Below are positions 39,404 through 48,631 of a stretch of 64,000 bases of DNA, in pieces. Position 1 is the first letter of the stretch. The number at the start of each line of letters is the position of its first letter. The notes under the pieces were generated by a model, which saw only the letters and a program-made list of their open reading frames with translations, searched no databases and was not told the DNA's origin. Made by a program: the position numbers and the translations under genes. This DNA is from Daphnia pulex (Eukaryota; Arthropoda; Branchiopoda; Diplostraca; Daphniidae). The DNA lies in NCBI RefSeq assembly GCF_021134715.1, contig NC_060018.1:1426001-1490000 (forward strand). Direction: 5' to 3'.

Positions 39404-39808
39404 ATGGTCAGTTTGATGTTTGAGCTGCCTATGGTGTTGCTGTTTGGTGTACAGTGGTTTTGCAGTCATTTTCCAGTTGAGAGATATTCTGAAATGGAGC
39501 TTGTGGAGACTTGCAGTTCAACATCATACTATAATGTGTTATTTGCCTATGTTGGTGTCCATGCAGTATATGCAGTGATGAACAGTTGGGCTAGTCAATG
39601 TTGCCTGTGGCCGTCTGGCTTATTTTATCGGCTGCATTTTGTCGATATGTCTTCTCTTGCTACCTGTACCGTCGTTGAGGTAATGCCTGATGTACAGCCT
39701 CATTTAATTATTGACTTGAAGTTAATATCTCCGTTTTCATTTCAGTTGATTCGTTTGCCGCCGTTCCTTAGACTTGATCCACCGGTGAAACTAAGAAGAC
39801 GTTGCTGA
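39404..39808 (+). CDS. Hypothetical small hydrophobic protein (left arm copy)
   Basis: The coding exon follows a TTTGTAG acceptor, and an upstream AAGCAA/GTAAGT donor near 38888 suggests a leading untranslated exon. From ATG 39404 (MVSLMFELPMVLLFGVQWF) the frame runs to a GAG/GTAATG donor at 39679. It then joins in phase to 39746-39808, ending KLRRRC, for 112 residues. The 66-nt intron has no stop, so retention would give 134 residues. The protein is Cys/Tyr-rich with hydrophobic stretches at about 1-20 and 45-62. It is convergent with the secreted-protein gene at 39921 and has an equivalent copy in the right arm. No family is recognised. Confidence 0.4.
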   Translation: MVSLMFELPMVLLFGVQWFCSHFPVERYSEMELVETCSSTSYYNVLFAYVGVHAVYAVMNSWASQCCLWPSGLFYRLHFVDMSSLATCTVVEVMPDVQPHLIIDLKLISPFSFQLIRLPPFLRLDPPVKLRRRC

Positions 39809-39920
39809 AATTCAAGATTGATCAAAAAACTATGTAGATAAATTACAAGTGCATAATCTGGGCTCCCTTCTTCAGTGGCCCCGTTTCCCTAAATAACCAC
39901 TAACCAACGCCCGCCGGTGG

Positions 39921-40454
39921 TCACTCACTCGCTGCGACAACCAGGAGGAAGGGAGATGTTTGGTCGAACGGGGACTTGCAAGCCGCTTGATTCGATGAAA
40001 TCTGTTGGAGGGTCATGAGTCTAAGCCGGAAGTCTTCTATGATGCATTGCTCTCTTAAAAACTGTTCCTCGACTCTCTTCGCTCTATTTCCGGTTTCTCT
40101 TAACCATGGCCGGGTAATCTCCCTGGTCGAGTCAGTCGGGCAGTGTCTTCCCCTGCTTGACTGGCTGCAGTTTGAACCGGACGGTCTGTTAAAATAAGAA
40201 TTTAAATCTAGAACAACGCCTTTGAGCGGCCCGGACAATCCTGAATCCTTTAGGGTTGCCATTCCATCGAGGCTTAAACGAGGGTACGTAATTACACGTT
40301 AGTCAAATTGCTAAAGCTACAAATTCAATTGTTTGTATTACCCAGATGACGCGGAGGTGTTGCCCATTGAGGGGTTTTGGTGACAAGGAGTCAATGAACG
40401 AAATGCTAAACCAAATAAAAAAAATATTAAAAAAGGTAATGCTAGATACGACAT
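39921..40454 (-). CDS. Two-exon secreted orphan protein (left arm copy)
   Basis: Exon 1 (40454-40342) starts with a clear signal peptide, MSYLALPFLIFFLFGLAFRS, followed by LTPCHQNPSMGNTSASS. Exon 2 (40272-39921) joins in phase through a 69-nt GT-AG intron and continues GLDGMATLKDSGLSGPLKG. It goes on to a Ser/Arg/Cys region (GSNCSQSSRGRHCPTD), a charged, possibly helical segment (RAKRVEEQFLREQCIIEDFR) and a hydrophobic end, giving 154 residues. A TATA box (TATATAAAG, 40507-40515) lies 53 bp upstream of the ATG. The protein is presumably exported; its role is unknown. The right-arm copy is one codon longer. The helical segment before a Cys faintly recalls growth-factor propeptides, but I do not claim that. 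Confidence 0.6.
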
Positions 40455-40506
40455 GAAGCTTTTGCTTTCGCAGAGAATAATGTGTATTTGTGTGCAACCA
40501 ACGATC

Positions 40507-40515
40507 CTTTATATA
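40507..40515 (-). promoter_or_regulatory. TATA box of the secreted orphan gene (left arm)
   Basis: TATATAAAG on the minus strand, upstream of ATG 40454 and preserved at the mirror position 54002-54010 in the right arm. Confidence 0.6.
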
Positions 40516-41329
40516 TCCGAGCCGAGTCCTTTCCATCTATTCGGTGTGAAGAGAAAAACCCGAATTTCAACACATTTTACTGCTTAGCAACGAAAACAAA
40601 GCGAGTGTCAAAACATCGTTTTACTTGCGCATACTTTATTGCGGTAGAAACGCGTTGATCATGTAACAGGGTAAATTTTTTCCCTTTTGTTCATGCAGCA
40701 CCAAACGACACGCGATAGGTTCCGGCGGTCATCAACTATTCAAGATGGTAGACCTGTCGATGTAAAAGACAGGGTAAGGATAGCTCCTGTAAATGTTATT
40801 CATTTATGTTAAAAGCTGCTAGTAGGATCGCATGGTTGAATCTGCGGTTACAAAATCCATGGGCCTAGAGTTCAGGTATTGTCAATCTATCATTCGATTT
40901 GTGTTTTAGATTCTCCTTAATCAGTTGTGGAAATACGAGCATCATTTAAGTTCATTTTTGAGTTAGCGTTGTGAACGTAACGGACGAACTCTGACAGTCT
41001 ATCGAGCTTTAGAAATTTCGTCAAATTTCTTATTTTATTAATTTTATTTAACCGTTTTATGAGAAGCTTCGATTTGTATTTCTTTTTTTAAATTAATAAT
41101 TTACCTTTTTTTAAATCTCTATTTTGAGATTTTTTCCTCCGGTTGCAGGTACAAGGGTTATGTGTTTGAAACTTAGATAAGGTTGCAGTAGAATATTTTC
41201 AAAAAAGCCAATTGTTCAAACGGTTCGAAATTGAAGATTTATTCATTCACTGAATAAATGACTCAAATGTCAATTGGTATAAAGTGACTAAAGTTTAAGC
41301 CATTATCATTTATGATTTAATATTTATTT

Positions 41330-41726
41330 TGATATTGGATTTTGTAGACCCATCCCCAGCAACGTCAACCTGCAGAAAGAAAAAGGCCAGTTTCTATGGC
41401 CTTCAGACTCGAAGATCGCGGAGATAACTACGTAAAACTGGCATGGGGTGGCGTAGAGGTTGGGTGAGAATGACACGTTTTTCAACATTATCAAGCAGGT
41501 AGAATAGCCGCAAGGGTAAGCTATGTGGTATTCATTTTGATATTTTGGTTTTTGTAGACCCATCCCCGGCAAAGTCACCTGCAGAAGGAAAGGCCAGTTT
41601 GCATTTCAATTGAAGGTCATGGAGATCATTACATAAAAGGTGTTATGTAGTGGTGTAGAGGTTGGGTGAGAAAGGGACGTTTTGCATCATTATCAAAAAG
41701 GTAAAAAAGCCGCAAGGCATAAGAGG
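41330..41726. repeat. Diverged tandem duplication of about 200 bp upstream of the YYT-repeat gene (left arm)
   Basis: Two consecutive units share TTTTGTAGACCCATCCCC, a CCTGCAGAA...AAAGGCCAGTTT block, GTAGAGGTTGGGTGAGAA and GCCGCAAGG in the same order, about 200 bp apart. The second unit ends close to the TATA box at 41745. This could be a duplicated upstream regulatory module. The mirror copy is at about 52791-53187. Confidence 0.65.
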
Positions 41727-41744
41727 AGGGGTGAGAAAAAGTCG

Positions 41745-41779
41745 TATAAAAGGCGAGAGAAAATTTGACAGGGATCAGT
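41745..41779 (+). promoter_or_regulatory. TATA plus arthropod initiator of the YYT-repeat gene (left arm)
   Basis: TATAAAAG at 41745-41752 is followed about 30 bp later by TCAGT (41775-41779), the arthropod initiator consensus. The ATG of the first exon follows at 41841. The mirror copy on the minus strand has its TATA at 52765-52772. Confidence 0.6.
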
Positions 41780-41840
41780 CGAGCGAGTATCTCCGACACG
41801 GCAACAGCTGCATTCTTCGTCGTAATATCAGTTCGTTATC

Positions 41841-42208
41841 ATGGGTAATTTTGAGTCGGAAATCTATTCTATCTTTGTTGTTAGTTGTTCATACGACTAG
41901 TTACATTCGAAAAATAATTTCCAATTGTTTATTGCATAGTTAATTATGGTGTAGTGTTGCTGTTGTGTGTCGTATCGTTGATGTCGACCACGAGAGAAAA
42001 TCTTACAGAAGGAAAGAGAAAGGGCAACAGAAGTCAATCGAGTGAGCATCTCCGACCCGGCAACAACTGCATTCTTCGTCGCATCATCAGGTCGCAATTA
42101 CGGGTAAATAAATATTCTGTATTTCTACGTGGAATTTTGTATCAATTTCTATTTTTTCTATCTGATAATCTGTCCGTTATTGTTGAATATTTCATATTGT
42201 CTGGTTAA
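41841..42208 (+). pseudogene. First unit of a tandemly duplicated secreted-protein gene, chimeric (left arm)
   Basis: Exon 1 ends ATGG/GTAATT at 41844 and splices in phase to an exon at 41956, giving a signal-peptide-like MVLLLCVVSLMSTT. After that the frame runs into sequence that is the 5' UTR of the next unit. The words GCATTCTTCGTCG, found upstream of the first ATG, recur inside this reading frame at about 42070 and again at 43870. The expected repeat-rich second exon is therefore missing from this unit. It is probably a non-functional product of tandem duplication. Confidence 0.4.
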
Positions 42209-42217
42209 CTATTCCGT

Positions 42218-42600
42218 CGTGCTGTTATTGGATGTTGTATCATCGATGGCTGGGTCGACCACTGGTACCGATGTCTCCTGGATAAGGCGGATACCAAACT
42301 GCAACGCTGCCGCCTTACTACACAACAATATACGCAACGACCAGTTACTACACCGAGGTTGCACAGTTTGGTTTACAGTTAAACCACCAAGGATCCAGAT
42401 CATTACACCACAACTTGTGCTGCTCCTCGAGCTACACTACCAAAGCGCTAGAGTACTACGCCGAGGCTCCTAAGTACTACACCACCAAGGCACCTAAGAC
42501 TACGCAACTACGTATGCTGCCCCAACCTACGACACCGAGGCTTCAGCTTATTACACCACCAAAGCTGTCGAATACTACACAGGAGCGCCCAAGTACGATA
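42218..42600 (+). pseudogene. Degenerate YYTTKAP-repeat exon, copy 1 (left arm)
   Basis: Codons for the repeating pattern YYT-(T/E)-(K/E)AP are recognisable (YYAEAPKYYTTKAPK in one frame), but the frame shifts several times. The start of the exon aligns with copy 2 (VLL...VVSS..GS.TG). Such Tyr/Thr/Pro/Lys repeats are typical of secreted matrix, cuticle or adhesive-like proteins. No intact reading frame remains. Confidence 0.55.
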
Positions 42601-42775
42601 GAAATCAGTCGAGTGAGCTTCTCCCGACACCCATCACGGCAGCCCCGAAGTTTCGAATAAACTTCGCTTCAAACAGTGGAACGGCAAACAGTGAAGGTGA
42701 GCTCTTTATTATTGGAATTATGTGGAACATGTACTAATGACTTGTTTTCCTTCCTTGTCTGTTTTACGAACAAGA

Positions 42776-43835
42776 ATTCTACTGCAATCGCGTCGAATTG
42801 AATAGCAACGATAACACATTCGTACGTGTACACCGTGTTAACTTGACATGGTTGGTCGGAAAGCCAAACTTAACGATGGCGGTACCATCACCTACGACAA
42901 GTGCGTTATTGCCACAGGTAAACATTTTATTCCAAAAGAAATTCGTCTTTAAAAGTCTCAATGATTACACCTTTATGGAATGTTGAATAACTTTGATAAT
43001 CTTCCTGCTCGATAGTATCTAAGAGTCTTTTTAAACTGCTAGCAATTTATTTCTGTGAATTAGTTCTACGAATAGAATTAGTTCTACGAATTCCTCTAAA
43101 AATGGCCTTTATTTTCTTGTTAGGTGGTAAACGAAAATCTTTTCCAATCCCTGAGCGGTGCCCTTAAAGATGCCCACGAGCACGTAACGCTATTCCGCAA
43201 CATCGATGGCGGTAACATAGGCCGAGTTCTCCCTAAATATTTGAGCCAATGGATAACCGAGAAGGTGAAAGCGGAAAGTGTTAATGTGTTGCCCAAAGCT
43301 AATGTTGAGGTTGCAATTTTGCAAGACTACAAGGTCGCATTGACCTTAAACGATGGTCAAAAGGTAAACAGTTATTTCAGTACATGTTTTAGCGATGTTA
43401 ATTAAAATCTAAAAATTATTTTAGCAGATTTAAACCGAGTCGTCGCTGCTGCTGTCGGTTGGGACGCAAACACGGATTTGGCTGTCGCTTTTGGTTTGGA
43501 AATAAATTCCAATTTTGGTGGTTATTGAGTCAATACCGAGCTTGAAGCACGATCGAACGTCTGGTTGGTAAGGATCTTTGAACATTTTATTTCATATAAA
43601 TTGTAATACTTGTGACTAAAACTTAACCAACATTGACCGCTCTGATGTTGTTGTTAGATAGTATGTGCAGTTCTTGTTAAATTAGATTCTAATTATTGGG
43701 TATGGATTTTATTTTTTACTAGGCTGGAGATGTTGCGTCTGTTTGTGATATCAAATTGGGTCGTCGTCGTATGGAACATCATCACTTTGCTGTTGTATCA
43801 GGGCGATTGCTGGAGAGAAGAATACTGACAACGAA
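42776..43835 (+). pseudogene. AIFM1: AIFM1 (apoptosis-inducing factor) pseudogene (left arm)
   Basis: Four exon-like blocks match mitochondrial apoptosis-inducing factor. Block 1 (to 42917) reads VGRKAKLNDGGTITYDKC then VIATG. Block 2 (43124-43363) contains EHVTLFRNID joined directly to GRVLPKYLSQWITEKVKAE. Block 3 (about 43424-43567) reads VVAAAVGWDANTDLA and EINSNFGGY, then a stop where Arg is expected, then VNTELEARSNVW. Block 4 (from 43723) reads [20 protein letters not shown]. The NAD-binding segment between LFRNID and the KVLPEYLS-like motif is deleted, and there are at least two frameshifts. It is therefore a fragment of a duplicated intron-containing gene, not a functional oxidoreductase. 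It lies between two copies of the YYT-repeat exon. Confidence 0.8.
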
Positions 43836-43999
43836 ACATGGATGAACAACTGCAGTGCACTGTCACCAAGTGCATTCTTCGTCGTATTATCAGTACGCAA
43901 TCGGGTAAATATTCTGGTTCATGGAATTTGCATCAATTATTTGTTTTTATCTGTTAATGTACCATATTGAATATTAATGTTCAAATCAATTACCGCCTA

Positions 44000-44770
44000 T
44001 TTGATTGTAGTGTCGTGCTGTTGCCGTTTGTCGTATCGTTGAAGGTTGGGTCGATCACTGGTGTACCCATGTCTCCTGGTTATGGCGGATACCAAAGCAC
44101 CACGCCGTCGCCTTGCTACACAACGACAACATTCGCACCAACCGGTTACTACACTGAGGGCCACAATTACTACACCACCAAGGCTCCAGATTATTACACT
44201 GCAACTAATGCTGCCCCAAGCTAAATCACCAAAGATCCTGAGTACTACGCCGAGGCTCCCAAGTATTACTCAGTTCCTAGCTACTACACCGAGGCTTCAA
44301 CTTATTACACCACCAAAGCGGCTGAATACTACACCGAGCCGCCCAAGTACTTCACCACCAAGGCTCCAGAGTATTACACCACAACTTGTGCTTCCCCGAG
44401 CCGCTACACCGAAGCCCCGAAGTATTACTCTGCCCCAAGCTACACAAATACAACTGAGGCGTCCAAGTATTACGCAGCCCCGACTTACTACACAGCGGCT
44501 GCTCCCTTCGTACTACGTTGAATCGGAATACTACACCGAGGCTCCAGTTTACTACACCACAACCTACGCTACACCTAGCTACTACACCGAGGCCCTACAC
44601 TACCAAGGCACCCGAGTATTATAACACTACTTAAGCTGTTCCGACCAACTACACCGAACCTCCGAAGTATTACTCTATCGGTCTATCCCGATTTACTACA
44701 ACACTAAGGCACTTAAATATTACACCCCCCCTACGCTTCTCCAACTTATTACAGGGACGTTTCTAAATAC
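44000..44770 (+). pseudogene. YYTTKAP-repeat extracellular protein, copy 2, decayed (left arm)
   Basis: The first frame gives a hydrophobic VVLLPFVVSLKVG stretch, MSPGYGGYQSTTPSPCY, and then repeats such as YYTTKAPDYYT. A TAA interrupts at 44222 where TAC is expected. The same frame resumes with about 100 residues of YYTEAP/YYTTKA repeats before a frameshift near 44505, after which a third frame continues the pattern. An upstream unit at 43870-43905 repeats the 5' UTR motif GCATTCTTCGTCG, but its start codon context has decayed. Both lesions are also present in the right arm, so the copy was dead before the arms separated or was homogenised afterwards. Confidence 0.6.
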
Positions 44771-45115
44771 TAGAGTCGAATTTTCAATTTTAATAATTAT
44801 GTTCAGATTTGTCGGTAATATCTTAATAATTACTAGTCACTGGGAATTGTTGATCTTTAAAGAGAAATAAATTTTGTTTAACCTGGGTAATCATTTTGTA
44901 CGACTTCTCTTGCCACCTAAAATCTGGAGATGACCTATAACTTATGTAAAACTTCAAAGTTGTAAAAAATATACAAGTCGTGAACTAAAAATTTTTTTAT
45001 TATAAGTTATAAGACACAGCAAACAAAAACATTAAAAGGAATTGCTTTATTGTCCCACCTCCACCCACAATTCTACCACATTTTACAATCACATACATAC
45101 ATACACTTAAGTTAA

Positions 45116-45424
45116 CCCGTTGGCTGCCACGCCATACAACCCGTAGGTTGTACTCTACTGCTCTACGCGCCACGTCTGAAGGATCCGTGACCAAAGTGGG
45201 ACTTGCCATTGCTGACAAGTCCGGGCTGACACGGTGACAGGAGAATCCATCACCGTATCGACAAGGGGGAAGTCCCTATAGTGCATTGCCTTATCAGGCG
45301 CCTTGCGGCAAGTTTTGGGCTGGTGCGACTTTCCGACCCCGCGGCATGAAAACCACGAGACCGAACAGCGCACGCAGCCCGTGCTAAGTAGCTAGGGGTG
45401 GACAAAGGCGTGGCAGACAACGGG
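45116..45424. mobile_element. piggyBac-like MITE, 309 bp (left arm)
   Basis: The element starts CCCGTTGGCTGCCACGCC and ends with the inverse GGCGTGGCAGACAACGGG. The terminal inverted repeats differ at one base over 18. It is flanked by TTAA on both sides (45112-45115 and 45425-45428). TTAA target duplication and CCC...GGG ends are diagnostic of the piggyBac superfamily. There is no transposase frame, so it is a non-autonomous MITE. Confidence 0.85.
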
Positions 45425-45692
45425 TTAACTAACACTAACACAAACATATTACCAACAACAAATGATGATCCGCGCTGACACTTTGGAGATACCGGCGACG
45501 TTATGGTGTCCATCTTCTCGAAATTTCCTCTGCATTACCTGAATAAAGAGAAAACAATTCTTATTTACTGACATGCCAATAAAAGTTACATAATACAGAA
45601 AGAAACCATAATCAGGTTTTTTAGCTCAAAGATTTAAATATGCAATTTTTTAAAGTTTAAATCAAGCTTGCAATGTTGAGAACTGTTAAGAG

Positions 45693-46074
45693 AACAAAGC
45701 TCACTTGCTAGTCTTTAAAAAAAATTCCGGAAGTATACCGGAAGTAACCACAGCGCCTCAACCATTGAGCTGTCGTCAAATTAAACCACATATTCGTGAT
45801 CCCCATGAAATTTGGGGTCGATTAGGTGTGATTTAAACGAAATCCAAAATTTGGCCAAAATCGAGAATTTTCCTGAGTTCAGGAAAATTTTCGAAACCGG
45901 AAGTACGAATACGTAAAAAACATAACATGAACTTTACCACAAATTTGACGAGGATCACGAATATGTGGTTCTTTTGTGCGTCAGATCAATATTTACTAAA
46001 CAACAGACAGAAATGAGAAAACCGGAAGTAGAATAAAAAACACATTTTTAAAAATCTAACAAGTGAGCTTTGTT
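45693..46074. mobile_element. 382-bp TIR element spanning the palindrome's inner left junction
   Basis: The ends are inverted copies of AACAAAGCTCACTTG (45693-45707 and 46060-46074), with similar A/T-rich and CCGGAAGTA-containing sequence just inside. Internally, CCACATATTCGTGATCC (about 45786-45802) also returns inverted near 45955-45971, so the element is largely a hairpin. No transposase is encoded. The left arm's homology with the right arm stops at 45876, near the middle of this element. Confidence 0.7.
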
Positions 46075-47168
46075 GGGGGAATAGTTATCGTTAGTTATCA
46101 CTAAATATTTCAACAAAATAACTGCCAATAAATGTTTAAAAAGATGTGCAAAGTTACTGAAACTGACTGTTTTGACAGCTAAAAATGATCGAAAAGCCAT
46201 CTAGTGTTAGAAAAAAGAAACTTCCAAGTAAAACTTTGTTTGCGCGCAAGAAGGGCCTGATTTTGGAATTATTACACAGACACAGAGTTTAACGCAACTA
46301 TATTATTAGTAGATAATCTACGAAAGTAAGTCAATTGTCGGGTACCTGGGCATAATCCCGTGGTGAGAAACTGTAGGTGTGTATCAGCAAAGGGTAGCGA
46401 CCACTGAAGTGTTCCAACTCGTCGGTGAAGTAAGACACTCGTCGGTGAAGTTGTAGCAGCAAAAGCAGTGAAGCTAGATGAGTGTACGACGGGAAGATAA
46501 GGATGGAGCAGAACGTTGCTGGATGTCCCTCTTCCTTCATGGACAAAGGTCAGCATTGGCTTAAGGATCTATTACGTGCTCTGTAAAAAAAATGTATTGC
46601 ATTAATGAATTGAAAATATAACAGTTAATAAAGCATTTCAATCTTTACCTATACTAAGAAGCACACTGAAGATTTTCATGTTAAAAACCGCAAAAATGGA
46701 ATCACAGCAACCAACAGCTTACTCCTTAGGTGTAAATTTCCTGATGCTAACGAAAGTGTCATGAAGTATTGCAGTAGCGTGGTGATAGGTTATATTGATG
46801 CTTACCTTTATCATATGGGTGAATGGTGCTGAATTTAGTATGGCATTTGACGTGGTGTGGTTGGTGTTGTAGCAGTAATGGGGAAATACCTTGTCTCCAC
46901 ACATTTGTATTCCACGATATGTGAGCTTCACACATGAGCTTTATGCTTTTGACAACATGATGGGTCTATTGGAGGGAAAGTGACTGAGCGCTAAGTCAGC
47001 TTTTTGGAATGACTGACAGAATGCATCTAAAATTTGAAGAAATAAGTTAGTACAGCATAAAAATAAGGAAATTAGGTAAACCTACATATGATACGAAGTT
47101 CAATTTGGTATATGAAATCACAGGAATATAAGTATTAATTAGCATCCAATTGTTTCGCCCATTTTGCC
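46075..47168. other. Palindrome spacer, non-coding part
   Basis: Unique sequence between the TIR element and the retrotransposon fragment. A short direct duplication of CGTCGGTGAAGT occurs near 46421-46450. I see no supported gene. Confidence 0.45.
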
Positions 47169-48341
47169 TTGTTTCACGATGTAACAACAACAAAGGCGAC
47201 ACTGGCGAAATCTGGTAACTCTCACTCGGCTTTTCTCTTTGCTGACAGGCGGGCGGGTGGACTGGGGGCTTCCCAGCTCAAGTTGGATGCGGACGTTTGG
47301 ATCATCGCGCGTGCCGCCCAGCTACTGGACAGTCAGGACCCAGTCGTCCGCCTTTCTGCCCGCTCCCAACTGGAACAGCACATCTCGAAGGGCCTCGGGA
47401 GCTCATGCGGTGCATCTCTCCCCCTCTCCGACTTCCTATCTGGCTCTACACGCGGGGGTCTTTATGACTCCCGATTCTACAAATGCGGCCCTAACACCTG
47501 GTCAAGAGCTAGGAAAGCGGCCCGAAGGCTGAATGTCAGGATCGACGTATCCGGCGACGAATCGTCCACTAAAGTGGTTGCCGACGACGTCTCCTGCTCC
47601 TCAGCCAAAGCCGTCCGGGGCCTCCGCTCGGCCATTCGGGCCCGCTGGACTGCCTCACTTGCCAGTGCGCCGCATCAGGGTAGAGTCGCCCAGGGCCTCC
47701 TGCTGGACTCGTCCAACGACATGGCGAGACTAACTTCCAGCCGCACCTCTCTTTCCTTCGATGAGTGGAAGCTCATACACCAGAGCCGGCTTGGCATCCT
47801 CCCTCTTCTGGGCGCCCCTGGTATTGCTCCACCCGACCGAAGGTGCCGTCGCTGCAAGGAGGACATTGAGACCACTGCCCACGTCACCAGCCACTGTCGA
47901 GTCAACCTTCCATCCATCGGCCGCCGGCACGACGAAGTGTTGGAGGAAATTGTCAGCACCATCCGGAAGGCTGGGCACGATTTCCAGGTCAACCAGGTTT
48001 TCCGCGACACATCCCTCCGACCAGACATCGTCGTCTTCTCGACCACGCCGCCTACCATAATTGACCTTACCGTACCCTTCGACGCCCCGGAATCCCTCGT
48101 AGCTGGCTACAACCGGAAAGTGGAGAAGTATGGTCAGCTTGGGCCTACTCTTCCATTCGTGATTGGCGCGCTCGGCTCGTGGCTTCCGTCCAACAACTCT
48201 ATCGCCAGTTCCCTGGGCATCCGCCCGGGTGCCTGGACTGCCCTACGTCGCAAATGTCGTCTCCTGGCAATCCGAGGGTCCATAAGTATCATCTCTGACC
48301 ACATCCGCCGTAACGATCGACCAAACCCCATCATGCCATAA
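47169..48341 (+). CDS. C-terminal region of a non-LTR retrotransposon protein (zinc knuckle plus restriction-like endonuclease)
   Basis: The frame of 390 codons opens at TTG because the N-terminal part is lost; element homology seems to start near GGLGASQLKLD at about residue 30. A CCHC zinc knuckle is visible (C226-x2-C229-x8-H238-x4-C243). It is followed by a restriction-like endonuclease core: RPD with D286, then IIDLTV with D299, and K317 or K320 in RKVEKYG. This order (reverse transcriptase, CCHC, PD-(D/E)xK endonuclease) is that of R2, R4 and NeSL clade elements, whose endonuclease nicks target DNA to prime reverse transcription. The frame is open to its TAA, suggesting a fairly recent insertion. 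Without the reverse transcriptase it cannot be autonomous. Confidence 0.85.
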   Translation: MFHDVTTTKATLAKSGNSHSAFLFADRRAGGLGASQLKLDADVWIIARAAQLLDSQDPVVRLSARSQLEQHISKGLGSSCGASLPLSDFLSGSTRGGLYDSRFYKCGPNTWSRARKAARRLNVRIDVSGDESSTKVVADDVSCSSAKAVRGLRSAIRARWTASLASAPHQGRVAQGLLLDSSNDMARLTSSRTSLSFDEWKLIHQSRLGILPLLGAPGIAPPDRRCRRCKEDIETTAHVTSHCRVNLPSIGRRHDEVLEEIVSTIRKAGHDFQVNQVFRDTSLRPDIVVFSTTPPTIIDLTVPFDAPESLVAGYNRKVEKYGQLGPTLPFVIGALGSWLPSNNSIASSLGIRPGAWTALRRKCRLLAIRGSISIISDHIRRNDRPNPIMP

Positions 48342-48631
48342 CATCAGCCATCATTTTGTCTCTTTCTGTCATCCACCTTCACCTTGCCATTCATCACTTT
48401 TCTCATGCTCTTGCTTCATGCCATTCTCACGCCTCATGCTTCACTCATGTTTCATTTCATGCGCTTCATTCCACTCTCATGCTCTTCTCATGCCATTCAT
48501 CACTCTATTCATGCCCCACTTGTGCTCTTGTTATCGTGCCTGTAACATGTACCATATTGCTTGTCTTCTCACTCGTTTGTATTTGTCAGATATCACGTTG
48601 TCACCAAATAGTGAAATACAGATTCTATGCA
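47169..48631 (+). mobile_element. 3' fragment of an RLE-type non-LTR retrotransposon
   Basis: Covers the endonuclease-encoding frame (47169-48341) and a 3' UTR rich in TTCATGC/CTCATGC words (48342-48560). Upstream reverse-transcriptase sequence is missing, so the copy is 5'-truncated, as is usual for LINE insertions. It fills more than half of the spacer and does not extend into either arm. Its GC content is clearly higher than that of its surroundings. Confidence 0.8.

Larger units (their letters stand above)
36086..45876. repeat. Left arm of a 22 kb palindrome (inverted duplication)
   Basis: This 9.8 kb stretch reappears in reverse complement at 48632-58430. Mirror coordinates add up to 94508 near the centre and to 94515-94524 further out, so only a few small indels separate the arms. 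Homology begins at CGGCTGT (36086) and ends at TTTTCCTGA (45876). Blocks compared near the spacer are identical. At the outer end a roughly 120-bp block shows about 8 substitutions and an 8-bp indel. Confidence 0.93.

Noticed and set aside
44046-44624. 192-codon frame rich in Thr/Pro/Arg in the left arm (and its mirror)
   Set aside because: It is the shifted reading frame of the YYTTKAP repeats; codon periodicity of the repeat makes other frames open by chance.
45000-45513. Frames across the piggyBac-like MITE (72-87 codons), mirrored at 48995-49508
   Set aside because: They run through the non-coding MITE and its flanks; the openness is incidental and the element has no transposase.
47675-48058. 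Minus-strand frames overlapping the retrotransposon endonuclease
   Set aside because: They are shadows of the GC-rich plus-strand coding frame that carries the CCHC and endonuclease motifs.
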